Both the position numbers and the translations under genes were made by a program. The notes under the pieces are model-generated. The model saw only the letters and a program-made list of their open reading frames with translations. It did no database searches and had not been told where the DNA came from. From Nitrospirota bacterium (GTDB lineage Bacteria > Nitrospirota > Thermodesulfovibrionia > Thermodesulfovibrionales > JdFR-88), in NCBI GenBank assembly GCA_021789735.1, contig JAJYJB010000004.1, positions 1-57,350 of the forward strand: DNA of 57,350 nucleotides, given 5' to 3'. Within the stretch, counting starts at the first letter, position 1; each line of letters begins with the position of its first letter. This document shows positions 1 through 8,666 of the stretch, piece by piece.

Positions 1-935
1 CGCCTTTCGAGGGGGGCATGGCACATAAGGGCCCGTCCGCCGCCCATGCATGACAGTACCGGGGGTCTGAACGTAAAGGTGTGGACTCCGGCAGCATTGT
101 GTTTTCCGTTTTCGCCCACGGCTTTCCCGTTAAAAGGAGTGTAATGGCAATCAAGGCATCCGGCATGGCACGTATTGCAGTTTCTCTGGTTTGTGAACGC
201 CTGCCGCCTGTTTATCGGGGCGGTGCTGACGGCGTTGTATGCCCGCATGTTGCGCAATGTGAAATGTTCGTTGTCCGGTTTGGTCTTTCCCGCCGTCCAT
301 AAACCGCAGCTCTGGGGACCTGGAGGGCTGAACCACGTCACGTATTGGCGCATGTTAAGTGTCTGCCCCATTGTGCTCTTCATGTAACTTTTGACTTGGG
401 CTGGATGGCAAAGGCCGCAGGTTTTCTGAGCGATGCCTGGATCAAACGCGATGGTTTCCGGGTTCTTGTCATGCCACTGCAGGCCGGCTATTCCCGGGGC
501 GGGGACGAGCCTTCCATTTTTCTCTGCCCTTGGGAAAAGGGCATTGCCCGCGAAATGTCCCTGAGTTTTCAGGCGCTTTATTGATTGCCTGTCCTTCTGG
601 GACAGTTCCATTCGCGGCACGGCGATCTGTCCTTTCTTTAGGACCACTATTAGGCCCAGGAGGCCTCTGTGTGCGCCGTCAACAGTGCCATCCGACGCGT
701 TGCCAAGATGGCACATCTCACAGGAGGCTGGCATTCCGGTTTGCCTTTCCACCTCTTTGAGGGTCATAGTAAATTCAGGATAGCCCAGTTCCTTCATCCT
801 CTGCGCATTGCCATGGCATTTGACACAGCTGTTGGCAGAGGCTTTCGTTTGCGCTCCGGTTTTTGCATTGCCAGCCAGCATCATGGCAATAAGAAATCCG
901 CAGATCAGCACTAGATTGTGATTTTTCAGGGGCAT
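1..935 (-). CDS. multiheme c-type cytochrome, C-terminus off the left edge
   Basis: The reverse strand is open from an ATG at 935 to the window edge (311 codons) in one frame. A signal peptide (hydrophobic core LVLICGFLIAMMLAG at residues 8-22) exports the protein. Five CXXCH haem sites follow: CVKCH (residue 37), CEMCH (72), CGLCH (173), CNTCH (253) and CLDCH (260). A further cysteine at 296 is followed eight residues later by CH (305), which may be a CX8CH site. Haem would be attached in the periplasm and the protein would carry electrons; partner and substrate are unknown. The start codon and first five codons lie inside the outermost terminal repeat of the IS21 element at 917-3478, so the native start has probably been replaced by the IS end. 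No promoter of its own is visible. The cytochrome call is firm; the subfamily and the extra haem site are inference. Confidence 0.85.
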   Translation of the reverse strand, partial: MPLKNHNLVLICGFLIAMMLAGNAKTGAQTKASANSCVKCHGNAQRMKELGYPEFTMTLKEVERQTGMPASCEMCHLGNASDGTVDGAHRGLLGLIVVLKKGQIAVPRMELSQKDRQSIKRLKTQGHFAGNALFPRAEKNGRLVPAPGIAGLQWHDKNPETIAFDPGIAQKTCGLCHPAQVKSYMKSTMGQTLNMRQYVTWFSPPGPQSCGLWTAGKTKPDNEHFTLRNMRAYNAVSTAPINRRQAFTNQRNCNTCHAGCLDCHYTPFNGKAVGENGKHNAAGVHTFTFRPPVLSCMGGGRALMCHAPLER

Positions 936-999
936 TCACCCATTTGAAGGCTTAGTTTTTCAGGAGCGTTCACCCACCCTTTTCAGGAGCGTTCACCCA
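917..999 (+). repeat. left IS21 end with three terminal repeats
   Basis: Three direct copies of TTCAGGRGCRTTCACCCA lie at 925-942, 959-976 and 982-999. They are the likely binding sites of the IstA transposase. The outermost copy, read outward, contains GTGAATG and supplies the ATG of the cytochrome gene on the minus strand. Confidence 0.85.
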
Positions 1000-1062
1000 C
1001 CGCTGAGTGGTCCCAGGTGTAGCAGTCCGGAACCGTCATACTATCTCAAAAAAGGAGGTAGC

Positions 1063-2622
1063 ATGGCAGACAAGGAATACACCGTGATCGAGATTTTGGA
1101 TGTTTTGAGGCGTTACTTAGCGGGAGACAAGATAAGGGCCATTACGCGTTCGACGAAAATGGACCGCAATACCGTTCGCAACTACATTCGGACTGCTGAG
1201 AAGAAGGGGCTTTCGAAGGAATCTGAAGCAAACATCGAAGAAATTGCATACGCGGTGTTCCGGGAAATCAACGGCCTTGAGAAAGCCGCTGATGAGATCA
1301 ATAGAGACACAATACTCCTCCCCTACAAAGAGACTATAACGGACTGGCTTGAGCGTGAGGACCTGACCCTCACCAAGGTGCATATGAAGCTGCTGCGCAG
1401 CGGCGTGGAGACGAGCTACAGCTCTCTTTACCGCTTTACGCAGGAGCATATCGGAATGCCCGGCAATCATGGCACCGTCCGAATGGCGGCGACGGAGCCA
1501 GGTGAGGTCGCTGAAGTCGATTTCGGCAGGCTCGGATATTTGTTTGACAAGGCCCTAAATCGGCTGAGGGCGCTGTACGCCCTTGTCGTTACTCTCGTGT
1601 TCAGCAGGCATCAATACGTGCACATTACGCGCAAACAGGATCTTCCGGCGCTCATAGGAGGAATAGAGGAAGCGTGGGAGTTTTTCGGCGGCGTTACGAG
1701 GCGCCTAATAATCGACAACATGAAAGCGGCGGTGGTTAAGTCCAGCCGCTATGAGCCTGTATTCAACCGCACCTTCCTGGAATATTCGCAATATCAAGGT
1801 TTCATCATAGACCCGGCAGTCGCCCGGCATCCCCAGGGAAAGGCCACTGTGGAGAGGCAAATACAGTATGTCCGTGAGAATTTTTTCAAAGGGGAAGAGT
1901 TTATCGATTGCGAGCACGCCCAGAGAGAGGCCGTGAAGTGGTGCATGAACATTGCGGGGATGAGAATCCACGGCACCACGAGAAAGAGGCCAAGGATAGT
2001 TTTTGAAGAACAGGAGAAGGCTCTTCTGCTGCCGCTGCGGGAGGAACGTTTTGATGTCCCTAAATGGGGCTCCGGGAAAGTCCATCCGGACCATCATGTC
2101 CGCTTCTCCAATGCCCTCTATTCGCTGCCGACGGAATATATCGGCAAGGAAGTGGCTATCCGCGGCGACAGCAAACTTACGCGCATTTATTATCAAGGGG
2201 CCGTGATAAAGACCCATCCCGTGGTGTCCGAGGGCAGCCGATCCACCGATTTTGAGGACTATCCAAAGCACAAGACGCCATATGCGATGAGGAACTGCGA
2301 TTACTACATTGAAAAGGCGAAAGAAGCAGGAGCTAATTGTGGCAGCTTCATGGAGCAGCTCCTTTCAGGGGACTTCCCATGGAGCAAGCTGAGACAGGCC
2401 CAGAAGCTGCTGCGTCTTTCAGAGAAATATGGAACTGCGCGGATGGAACAGGCGTGCAGCCGCGCCCTGTCCTTCAGCCTCATAGACGTCTTCAGGCTGG
2501 AGCGCATTATCAAACAGGCCCTCGGCAAAGAGGCGGAAAAAGGAGGTGAGAAAAGAGGAGTTGTCGTGCCGGCGCGGTTCGGGCGGCCGGCAGAATATTT
2601 CAAACACAAGGAGGAACAGTAG
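1063..2622 (+). CDS. istA: IS21-family transposase IstA
   Basis: This 519-residue protein is the DDE recombinase of the element. An N-terminal helix-turn-helix region (about residues 1-45, with DRNTVRNYIR) should bind the terminal repeats. The integrase core shows the expected acidic residues: Asp in EVDFG (about 153), Asp in IIDNMK (about 217) and Glu in GKATVERQ (about 263). The length is normal for IstA. The start is set by AAAAGGAGGTAGC just upstream of the ATG at 1063. The stop lies two bases before istB, so the pair is translationally linked. I see no frameshift or missing catalytic residue. Confidence 0.95.
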   Translation: MADKEYTVIEILDVLRRYLAGDKIRAITRSTKMDRNTVRNYIRTAEKKGLSKESEANIEEIAYAVFREINGLEKAADEINRDTILLPYKETITDWLEREDLTLTKVHMKLLRSGVETSYSSLYRFTQEHIGMPGNHGTVRMAATEPGEVAEVDFGRLGYLFDKALNRLRALYALVVTLVFSRHQYVHITRKQDLPALIGGIEEAWEFFGGVTRRLIIDNMKAAVVKSSRYEPVFNRTFLEYSQYQGFIIDPAVARHPQGKATVERQIQYVRENFFKGEEFIDCEHAQREAVKWCMNIAGMRIHGTTRKRPRIVFEEQEKALLLPLREERFDVPKWGSGKVHPDHHVRFSNALYSLPTEYIGKEVAIRGDSKLTRIYYQGAVIKTHPVVSEGSRSTDFEDYPKHKTPYAMRNCDYYIEKAKEAGANCGSFMEQLLSGDFPWSKLRQAQKLLRLSEKYGTARMEQACSRALSFSLIDVFRLERIIKQALGKEAEKGGEKRGVVVPARFGRPAEYFKHKEEQ

Positions 2623-2624
2623 CT

Positions 2625-3383
2625 ATGGGTATAACAAATGAACTGAAGCAGACATTGAAACGATTGCGGCTTTCGGGGCTGCTGGCCACCCTTCCAGACA
2701 GGGTGGTCTACGCCAAGGGGACAAAGCTCTCTTACACGGAATTCCTGGAGCTCATCCTCAACGATGAAATCCAGAGGAGAGAGGATACCAATGTCGCCAC
2801 AAGGCTAAAGACCTCCATGGTGGATCTCGATCAGACCTTTGAACGGTTCGACTGGGATGCCGCGATCACCTTCGACAGAGAAAAGCTTAAGGACCTCTTC
2901 AGCCTTGAGTTTATCAGCCGCAATGAAAACGTGCTCATCTGCGGCCCCGTGGGCGTGGGAAAGACCTTTATCGCAAATGCGCTCGCCCACAGCGCATGCA
3001 GACGGGGGCACAAGGTCCTCATGCTCAGGGCCAGCACGTTATTCAAAAAACTCCTCCAGAGCAGGGCCGATAACTCATACGGCAGAGAGCTGGTAAAACT
3101 GATCAGCCCCGAACTGCTTATCATCGACGACTTCGGCCTCCAGAGGCTTACGGACGAGCAGACCACCGACTTCTATGAGGTTGTCGTCGAGAGATACGGA
3201 AGGGCCTCTACGGTGATTACCAGCAATCGAGACGTCCACGAATGGATGGCGCTATTCGAAGACCCCATCATGGCAAACTCGGCCCTCGACCGCCTCGCCC
3301 ATAACGCCCACCAGCTTGTCATCGAGGGCGAGAGCTACCGGCGGAAGAAAGAGCCACAAAGACGGAGAAAGGCGCAGGCTTGA
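2625..3383 (+). CDS. istB: IS21-family ATPase helper IstB
   Basis: This 252-residue AAA+ ATPase selects target DNA for IstA and is related to DnaC. The Walker A motif is GPVGVGKT (about residues 107-114) and the Walker B motif is LLIIDDFG (about residues 164-171), followed by an arginine-rich tail. The Shine-Dalgarno AAGGAGG at 2609-2615 overlaps the end of istA. Length and motif spacing are normal for the family. Confidence 0.95.
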   Translation: MGITNELKQTLKRLRLSGLLATLPDRVVYAKGTKLSYTEFLELILNDEIQRREDTNVATRLKTSMVDLDQTFERFDWDAAITFDREKLKDLFSLEFISRNENVLICGPVGVGKTFIANALAHSACRRGHKVLMLRASTLFKKLLQSRADNSYGRELVKLISPELLIIDDFGLQRLTDEQTTDFYEVVVERYGRASTVITSNRDVHEWMALFEDPIMANSALDRLAHNAHQLVIEGESYRRKKEPQRRRKAQA

Positions 3384-3427
3384 TTATGTTCAGCCTGATG
3401 TGCTAAAACCTACATGGGTTGCTACCC

Positions 3428-3478
3428 TGGGTGAATGCTCCTGAAAAAGGGGCGGGTGAATGCATCTGAAAAACGACA
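3428..3478 (-). repeat. right IS21 end with two terminal repeats
   Basis: Two copies of the end repeat lie in inverse orientation to the left end, at 3428-3445 and 3453-3470. As on the left, the repeat read outward contains GTGAATG. The ATG at 3435 is in frame with the flanking gene to the right. Confidence 0.85.
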
Positions 3479-4049
3479 TTTTGGTGGAGAAGATGTTGCA
3501 ACCTTAAATTTTCTTAAAAAGTTTGAACACGCTAAAATATATCGAAAACTGATAAGCTGTAAAATTATCAAAAATTCGAATGTGAAAGCTGCTGTACACG
3601 AATTCATAAAAATTCATTATCATAAGCAGGGTTGCGGATTATTTGGAAGAGGCGATCCTGCTGTTATTAATGACCTTAAAAATCTTCTATTGAACTTTCG
3701 GGTAAATGTAAATGAAGAGCAGATGCATACTTTAATCGAAACTGCTGTGCAAAGAGCCCGCAACTGGGCCCATTTAGACCAGATGCATGAATATGATGTC
3801 CCTGAGTTAAAGATATTCGAACCCACCAGGAACTGTGACTTCTGCGCAGCGATCCATAAAAAAACTTTAAAGGTAGAAACAGCCTATCAAAAAATGCTTT
3901 CTTTTATAGAAATGAGGCCTGAAGAGTTTGAAAATAAAATCAAATCTTATCTCCCAATCGCTTCAAATATTCACTTTTTTATAGAGCAAGGTTTATTGCC
4001 GCCATATCATGCGCGATGTACCGGATATATCGGCATAAGCGGAGTTTGA
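3435..4049 (+). CDS. unrecognised protein, 5' end replaced by the IS end; possible phage Mu F-like cysteine motif
   Basis: This 204-residue reading frame begins in the IS21 right end; about the first 14 residues are IS-encoded, so the native N-terminus is missing. Base composition is clearly AT-richer than the neighbours, which suggests foreign origin. Near the C-terminus, NCDFCAAIHKKT is followed by PPYHARCTGYI. This C-x2-C, then H-x2-C, arrangement resembles the end of Mu F-like phage head proteins and of domains derived from them. That likeness is by eye only. No signal peptide or membrane segment is visible. It is best treated as a fragment of an acquired gene. Confidence 0.5.
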   Translation: MLLKKGRVNASEKRHFGGEDVATLNFLKKFEHAKIYRKLISCKIIKNSNVKAAVHEFIKIHYHKQGCGLFGRGDPAVINDLKNLLLNFRVNVNEEQMHTLIETAVQRARNWAHLDQMHEYDVPELKIFEPTRNCDFCAAIHKKTLKVETAYQKMLSFIEMRPEEFENKIKSYLPIASNIHFFIEQGLLPPYHARCTGYIGISGV

Positions 4050-4222
4050 ATTTGAAAAATGCACAGTCGGCTGGATTCCGGGACAAGCCCGAGTAAAAAG
4101 AAACTTAAAGAGGGTCAGGTCTTGAATCTTGCTGTTTTGAGTGTGTCGGCACATCCACGTAAAAAGGCTAAAGTCGTTGGATTCGGTAGTGTCAGGGCAC
4201 GGAATGACGAAAAAAAACAAAA

Positions 4223-4243
4223 GGCGGGCGGAGCAAGCCCGCC
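4223..4243. repeat. REP-like palindrome
   Basis: GGCGGGC (4223-4229) pairs with GCCCGCC (4237-4243) around a 7-base loop, followed by CCTACGAG. Hairpins of this form, written GTAGGGGCGGGC on the other strand, are dispersed in many genomes. Only one copy is present here, so repeat status is inferred from resemblance. Confidence 0.45.
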
Positions 4244-4573
4244 CCTACGAGAAAATCAATAATTCGACCTGTATTTGCCGCAATTAGAATCCGGCAGCTA
4301 CGCAGAGTACGGGGCGAAATTTGCTAAGTCGAGAGGTCACGCGCCGCTGCAGCTTCCTGGACGAAATCGTGCCCGGGCAAAATTTACGGATGGCGGCATG
4401 TTCCTGCCGGTAATTGTTTCCGGGTGCACAACTTTCGTATTTTGACCATCACAGCCCCGTCTGATTCAGCGTGCGGCTTTACCATCCGATATTCATGCTT
4501 ATGGACCGGTTAAGGCATTGATTTTATTGAAAAGCGCAGTTTACAACTTTATTCCGTAAAGACAACTGCCGCA

Positions 4574-4582
4574 TGATATAAT
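4574..4582 (+). promoter_or_regulatory. extended -10 promoter for the MBL hydrolase operon
   Basis: TGATATAAT contains a perfect TATAAT preceded by the extended TGn element; there is no good -35, as is usual for extended -10 promoters. The predicted leader begins near 4589. It contains a possible stem (TGGCCG near 4591 with CGGCCA near 4618) enclosing an A-rich loop. Confidence 0.5.
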
Positions 4583-4671
4583 GTCATCCTGGCCGGAGAA
4601 AAAACAAAAAAACCCTTTCGGCCAGGCGGAAAAAACAGAAAAAAAGCTGAAAGAGAGGCACGGCTTGCCAT

Positions 4672-5316
4672 ATGGAAACGTTGAGGGAAAAAGACATCCA
4701 CTGGCTTGGGCATGACACCTTCAGGATAGATGCGGGGGGCGTTGTCATCTATACGGACCCGTTCAGGATCGGCGGGGGCAAGGCGGCCCCGAAAGCGGAC
4801 CTCATACTCATCTCCCATGAGCACTACGACCACTGCAGTCCCGAAGACGTGGACAAGATAGCGACTGAAGACACGGTGGTCCTGGCCCCTGCGGACTGCA
4901 TCGGAAAGTTCCCAAAAGGGAAGACGCAGGCCGTGAAGCCGGGCGATAAGCTTACCGCCCACGGCGTTGAAGTGGAGGTGGTGCCCGCCTACAACATAGG
5001 CAAGAAATTTCATCCCATGGAGAACCGGTGGGTGGGCTACATCTTCAAGGCCGGGGGCAGGAGGATATACATCGCGGGCGACACCGACCACATACCCGAG
5101 ATGAAGGGGTTCAGGGCGGACATAGCCCTTCTTCCCGTTTCAGGCACATATGTGATGACCGCCGAAGAAGCGGCCCAGGCGGCCCTCGAAATAAAACCGG
5201 AGATCGCCCTGCCGATGCATTACGGCTCGATCGTAGGGGCCAAAGAGGACGCCCTCCGTTTCAGCAGGCTTCTTGAAGGCAAGGTCAGGGTCATCATACC
5301 CGAACGGGAGGAGTAA
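4672..5316 (+). CDS. MBL-fold metal-dependent hydrolase (UPF0173-like)
   Basis: This 214-residue protein belongs to the metallo-beta-lactamase fold. The metal motif HEHYDHC lies at about residues 46-52, a second ligand lies in AGDTDH near 140, and a late LPMHYGS near 183. It has no signal peptide, so it is cytoplasmic. The substrate is unknown; relatives are annotated only as metal-dependent hydrolases. It is the first gene of a tight group with birA and larC: its stop codon overlaps the GGGAGGAG ribosome site of birA. Confidence 0.85.
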   Translation: METLREKDIHWLGHDTFRIDAGGVVIYTDPFRIGGGKAAPKADLILISHEHYDHCSPEDVDKIATEDTVVLAPADCIGKFPKGKTQAVKPGDKLTAHGVEVEVVPAYNIGKKFHPMENRWVGYIFKAGGRRIYIAGDTDHIPEMKGFRADIALLPVSGTYVMTAEEAAQAALEIKPEIALPMHYGSIVGAKEDALRFSRLLEGKVRVIIPEREE

Positions 5317-5325
5317 AAAACCGCT

Positions 5326-6387
5326 TTGCCGCAAAGGGTATTTAAACTGCTCATGGACTCCGCGGGCAGGGCGGTTACCGGCCCCGAATTTTCCAGGGCG
5401 CTTGGAATAACCAGGGCGGCCGTCTGGAAAAAAATACAGCTCCTGCGCGCGGAGGGTTTCATGATAGAGGCCTCCAGGGAAGGCTACGGGCTTTTGCCCG
5501 GAGGGCCGGACCTTTCAGCCAGGCAGCTTGGCTACCACCTGCCGGCAGTTAAGATAGTCTTCAAGGAAAATATGCCCTCCACGAACGACATGGCGCTGCT
5601 TCTGGCCATGGAGAAAGGTTTTTTCCGCGGGGCCGGGCCGCTTTCGGCCCTTGTGGTGGCGGACTGCCAGAGTGCGGGAAGGGGCAGGCTCGGCAGGAGC
5701 TGGATGTCGCCGCCAGGGGCCAACATTTACATGAGCGCCGCCATGAGGCCGGACCTCCCGCCAAGGAAGGCCCCCCTCCTGGCCCTTGCGGCGGGCCTGG
5801 CCGCGGCCCTTGCCATAAAGGGGCAGACCGGGCTGGACGTGCGGCTGAAATGGCCAAACGACATCGTCGTGCCGGGCAAGGAAAACAAAAAAAAGGGCGC
5901 GGAAGCTGCGGCAAAAAAACTGGGCGGCATCCTTGTGGAGCTGCGCTCCGACCCGGACAGGGTGCTTTGTGCCGCGGCCGGCATAGGCATAAACGTGAAC
6001 ATGAAAAAGGCCGGCATACCCGGACAGCTAAGACCCATTGCGACCTCCATACTGGCAGAGACCGGGGAAACGGCGGACAGGCCAGCCCTTATAGCGGCAG
6101 TGTACAGGGAGCTTGGCTACTGGGCGGGCCTTCTGCACAGCGGGGCTGGCACGGGCGGGCAGCAGAGGCTTCTGAAGGCGTACAGGAACCTCTGCGACAC
6201 CGTGGGCAGGCAGGTATGCGTCCAGTCCGAGGGCAGGCACTCCGCAGGCATGGCAACAGGCATCGATGACGACGGGAGGCTCATCCTGAGGACCACGGGC
6301 GGGACACTGCGCTTTTCCACGGGAGACGTCATGTCGGTCCGCACTGAAAAAAAAGAAATGAAAGCTGAGGGAAGGCCGGAACATTGA
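5326..6387 (+). CDS. birA: biotin operon repressor / biotin-[acetyl-CoA-carboxylase] ligase
   Basis: The protein joins biotin to the carrier lysine of biotin-dependent carboxylases through biotinyl-AMP. An N-terminal winged helix (about residues 1-60, with GITRAAVWKKIQLL) suggests it also represses biotin genes. The ligase domain has the biotin loop AGRGRLGRSW (about 118-127), KWPND (about 175), and a C-terminal SH3-like domain. At 353 residues it is slightly longer than usual, with a lysine-rich insert after VPGKENKKKGAEAA. The start is TTG at 5326, supported by GGGAGGAG at 5306-5313. Confidence 0.93.
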   Translation: MPQRVFKLLMDSAGRAVTGPEFSRALGITRAAVWKKIQLLRAEGFMIEASREGYGLLPGGPDLSARQLGYHLPAVKIVFKENMPSTNDMALLLAMEKGFFRGAGPLSALVVADCQSAGRGRLGRSWMSPPGANIYMSAAMRPDLPPRKAPLLALAAGLAAALAIKGQTGLDVRLKWPNDIVVPGKENKKKGAEAAAKKLGGILVELRSDPDRVLCAAAGIGINVNMKKAGIPGQLRPIATSILAETGETADRPALIAAVYRELGYWAGLLHSGAGTGGQQRLLKAYRNLCDTVGRQVCVQSEGRHSAGMATGIDDDGRLILRTTGGTLRFSTGDVMSVRTEKKEMKAEGRPEH

Positions 6388-7565
6388 AGATCGCATATCT
6401 TGACTGCTCGTCAGGGATCAGCGGGGACATGCTGATCGGTGCGCTCATTTCGGCCGGCGCCCCCTTCGAAGAGCTCCAGAAAAGCATCGGCAAGCTCGGC
6501 CTGGAAGGGGTCCGGCTCGAAAGCAGAAAAGTTTTGCGCAGGGGGCTGTCCGCAACAAAACTGGACGTTATCGTGCCAGGCGGGACCCACCCCCTTGGAT
6601 GGAGCAGGATGTCCGCCATCATAGGGAAAAGCCCGTTGCCCGCGAAAACCGTTCAGAAGGGCCTCGAAATAATAAAAAGCCTGTTTGAGGCCGAGGCCAG
6701 GGTGCACGGCCTGGGCAATATCGAAGATGTCCATCTCCATGAGCTTGGCAGCCCGGACACGGTTGTGGACGTCATGGGCGCGCTCATATGTCTTGAGCTC
6801 CTGGAAGTGGAGGCTGTCTATTGCTCCCCGGTAAACGTCGGCGGCGGGACCGTGGACACGCTCCATGGCAGGTTTGGCGTTCCGGCCCCTGCCACCTCCC
6901 TGCTGCTTGAGGGCGTCCCTGTCCATGGCGGACATGCGGAGCCATTTTTTGAACTGACCACGCCGACGGGGGCGGCCCTGATAAAGGGCCTTTGCAGGGG
7001 TTTTTTTGGCCCCATGCCCCCCATGCTTATGGGGAAGACCGGGGCCGGGGCGGGGGAAAAGGACCCGGAGACCTTCCCGAACGTCCTTCGGGTCTTTACC
7101 GGAGAGGCCCTGGAGGCCCCAAAAGAGGCTGCGGGGGAAATATTAGTGATCGAGGCAAACATAGACGATATGAACCCGCAGATATACGGGTACCTGATCG
7201 ACAGGCTCCTCAAGGCGGGGGCGCTCGATGCGTTCCTCACCCCTGTCATCATGAAAAAAGGCCGTCCGGCAATAAAGCTTTCCGTGCTCTGCGGGCCTGA
7301 AAACGCACCCGGCCTGAAGGAACTGGTCTTCAGGGAGACCACAACCCTGGGTGTCAGGTTTTACCGCGCCGGCAGAAGCACGCTTGAAAGAAAGATCGAG
7401 ACCATAGAGACGGAGTTCGGGCCGGTGAGGTTCAAGTCCGCCTGCAGAGGCGGCAGGACCTCAATGGCCCCGGAATACGATGACTGCGTGAATATTGCCG
7501 CAAAAACCGGCCTTCCACTGCGGGAAGTGATGGACCGCCTCAGGGCCGGGCACAACATTTCTTGA
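6384..7565 (+). CDS. larC: nickel pincer cofactor biosynthesis protein LarC
   Basis: LarC inserts nickel into the sulfurised pyridinium cofactor used by lactate racemase and related LarA-type enzymes. The 393-residue length is typical for one complete LarC (former DUF111). The N-terminus MKIAYLDCSSGISGDM and the central EANIDDMNPQIYGYL are signature stretches. It starts with TTG, overlapping the birA stop by four bases. larA, larB and larE are not in this window, so whether the pathway is complete cannot be judged here. Confidence 0.92.
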   Translation: MKIAYLDCSSGISGDMLIGALISAGAPFEELQKSIGKLGLEGVRLESRKVLRRGLSATKLDVIVPGGTHPLGWSRMSAIIGKSPLPAKTVQKGLEIIKSLFEAEARVHGLGNIEDVHLHELGSPDTVVDVMGALICLELLEVEAVYCSPVNVGGGTVDTLHGRFGVPAPATSLLLEGVPVHGGHAEPFFELTTPTGAALIKGLCRGFFGPMPPMLMGKTGAGAGEKDPETFPNVLRVFTGEALEAPKEAAGEILVIEANIDDMNPQIYGYLIDRLLKAGALDAFLTPVIMKKGRPAIKLSVLCGPENAPGLKELVFRETTTLGVRFYRAGRSTLERKIETIETEFGPVRFKSACRGGRTSMAPEYDDCVNIAAKTGLPLREVMDRLRAGHNIS

Positions 7566-7616
7566 CCGGCCTTTCCTGAAAAGAAGAAAGCAAAAAACAA
7601 AAAAGCCAAAAAGGTA

Positions 7617-7646
7617 TTGCAATTGAGCGGAGGAATGTGCGATACT
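7617..7646 (+). promoter_or_regulatory. sigma-70-like promoter for the LysR gene
   Basis: TTGCAA (7617-7622) and GATACT (7641-7646) are separated by 18 bases. Transcription would start near 7653, giving a leader of about 57 bases. Autoregulation is common in this family, but I could not fix an operator. Confidence 0.4.
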
Positions 7647-7709
7647 TCTACAACTTTGGGTTGCATAAAGGAGAAAGGGCGGCCGGAGGGCCGGAAGGAG
7701 GGCCCATGA

Positions 7710-8624
7710 ATGGATATTCACCAGCTAAGGGTCTTTTGTTCAGTTTACAAAAACCGCAGTTTTTCAAAGGCCTCCAGGGAGCTTTTTTTGAGCCAGCCAA
7801 CGGTGAGCGACCATATCAAGAGCCTTGAAGAGGCGCTCGACTCCAGGCTTTTTGACCGTCTTGGCAGGAGCATCGCACCGACAAAGGAATCCGCCATACT
7901 GTATCCCAGGGCCGTTGAGCTGATCGAGAAACTGGATGCCATAAGGTCCGACTTGAGGCTTGAAAGAGCGGAGCCCTCCGGGGAGCTCCTGGTGGGGGCA
8001 AGCCCAATGCCCGGCTCCTTCCTTGTGCCGCGAGCCGCCGCCAGCTTCAGGCGCCTCTATCCAGGGGTCTCCTTCAGGCTTGTCATCAGGGAATCAAGGG
8101 CCATAACCGACATGGTAATGGACCATGAGCTGCCCGTAGGCATTGTGGGGGCCAGGATGGAGCGCAAGGCGCTCGAGTTCACATCCCTGGCCGATGACGA
8201 CCTCATACTGGTCTGCGCCAGCGGGTTGACCGCGGGCCCGGTAAGGACCGAGGACCTGCCCGCCATCCCCATGGTCACGAGAGAGGAAGGCTCGGGCACA
8301 AAAATGACCGCCGACGAATATTTCGCAAGCAAGGGGGTCCACTCCGGCAAGCTGAACGTGGTGGCATCCTTCAACTCCACCGAGGCCATGGTCGAGGCCA
8401 TAAAGTCCGGCCTTGGCGCGGGCGTGCTGCCGCGGCTGTATGTCGCCCCCGAGCTTAAAAAAGGGGCGCTCAGGGAAATTAAGATAAGGGGGCTCAGGAT
8501 GAGGCAGAACTTCTACATACTTTCACACAGAAAAAAAACCCTGCCCGGCGTCCTGAGGCTTTTCCTGGAGCACCTGAAGACCGAGGCCAGCGGGCTTAAG
8601 ACGGCCCTGAAAAACCCCTCCTGA
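7710..8624 (+). CDS. LysR-family transcriptional regulator
   Basis: The 304-residue protein has an N-terminal winged helix-turn-helix (residues 1-60, with SFSKASRELFLSQPTVSDHI) and a substrate-binding effector domain (about 90-295). It resembles the subgroup labelled selenium metabolism-associated LysR regulators and the CysB/CysL type, but the effector is not known. The start is the ATG at 7710 with GGAAGGAGGG at 7692-7701. No divergent target gene is present; the nearest downstream genes are the holin-like membrane protein (opposite strand) and the hsp20 pair. Confidence 0.88.
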   Translation: MDIHQLRVFCSVYKNRSFSKASRELFLSQPTVSDHIKSLEEALDSRLFDRLGRSIAPTKESAILYPRAVELIEKLDAIRSDLRLERAEPSGELLVGASPMPGSFLVPRAAASFRRLYPGVSFRLVIRESRAITDMVMDHELPVGIVGARMERKALEFTSLADDDLILVCASGLTAGPVRTEDLPAIPMVTREEGSGTKMTADEYFASKGVHSGKLNVVASFNSTEAMVEAIKSGLGAGVLPRLYVAPELKKGALREIKIRGLRMRQNFYILSHRKKTLPGVLRLFLEHLKTEASGLKTALKNPS

Positions 8625-8666
8625 CCGTTCCATCCCGGCCCTTGCGCCCGCACCCCGTCCAAAACC

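Larger units (their letters stand above)
917..3478 (+). mobile_element. IS21-family insertion sequence
   Basis: The element carries istA and istB in the usual order, bounded by related inverted ends. The left terminus at 917 reads TGTGATTTTTCAGGGGCATT and the right terminus, read inward from 3478, is TGTCGTTTTTCAGATGCATT. Multiple copies of the end repeat (three left, two right) are typical of IS21 ends. I see no clear target-site duplication at either edge, so the flanks may have rearranged after insertion. Both transposition genes look intact, so the element may be active. Confidence 0.88.
4050..4671. other. gene-free stretch between the acquired region and the MBL hydrolase
   Basis: No convincing gene is present; a 67-codon frame at 4059 has lysine-rich, non-protein-like content. 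A REP-like hairpin lies at 4223-4243. The phrase GGGTCAGGTCTTGAATCTTG near 4115-4134 resembles sequence I associate with repeat-transposase remnants (low certainty). The promoter of the next gene lies near the right end. Confidence 0.5.

Noticed and set aside
905..3490. Target-site duplication of the IS21 element
   Set aside because: Bases outside 917 (CTAGAT) and 3478 (TTTTGG) do not match at 4-8 bases; shifting the ends by a few bases does not help.
4059..4262. 67-codon frame after the truncated gene
   Set aside because: No ribosome site, repeat-derived sequence inside, no protein-like pattern.
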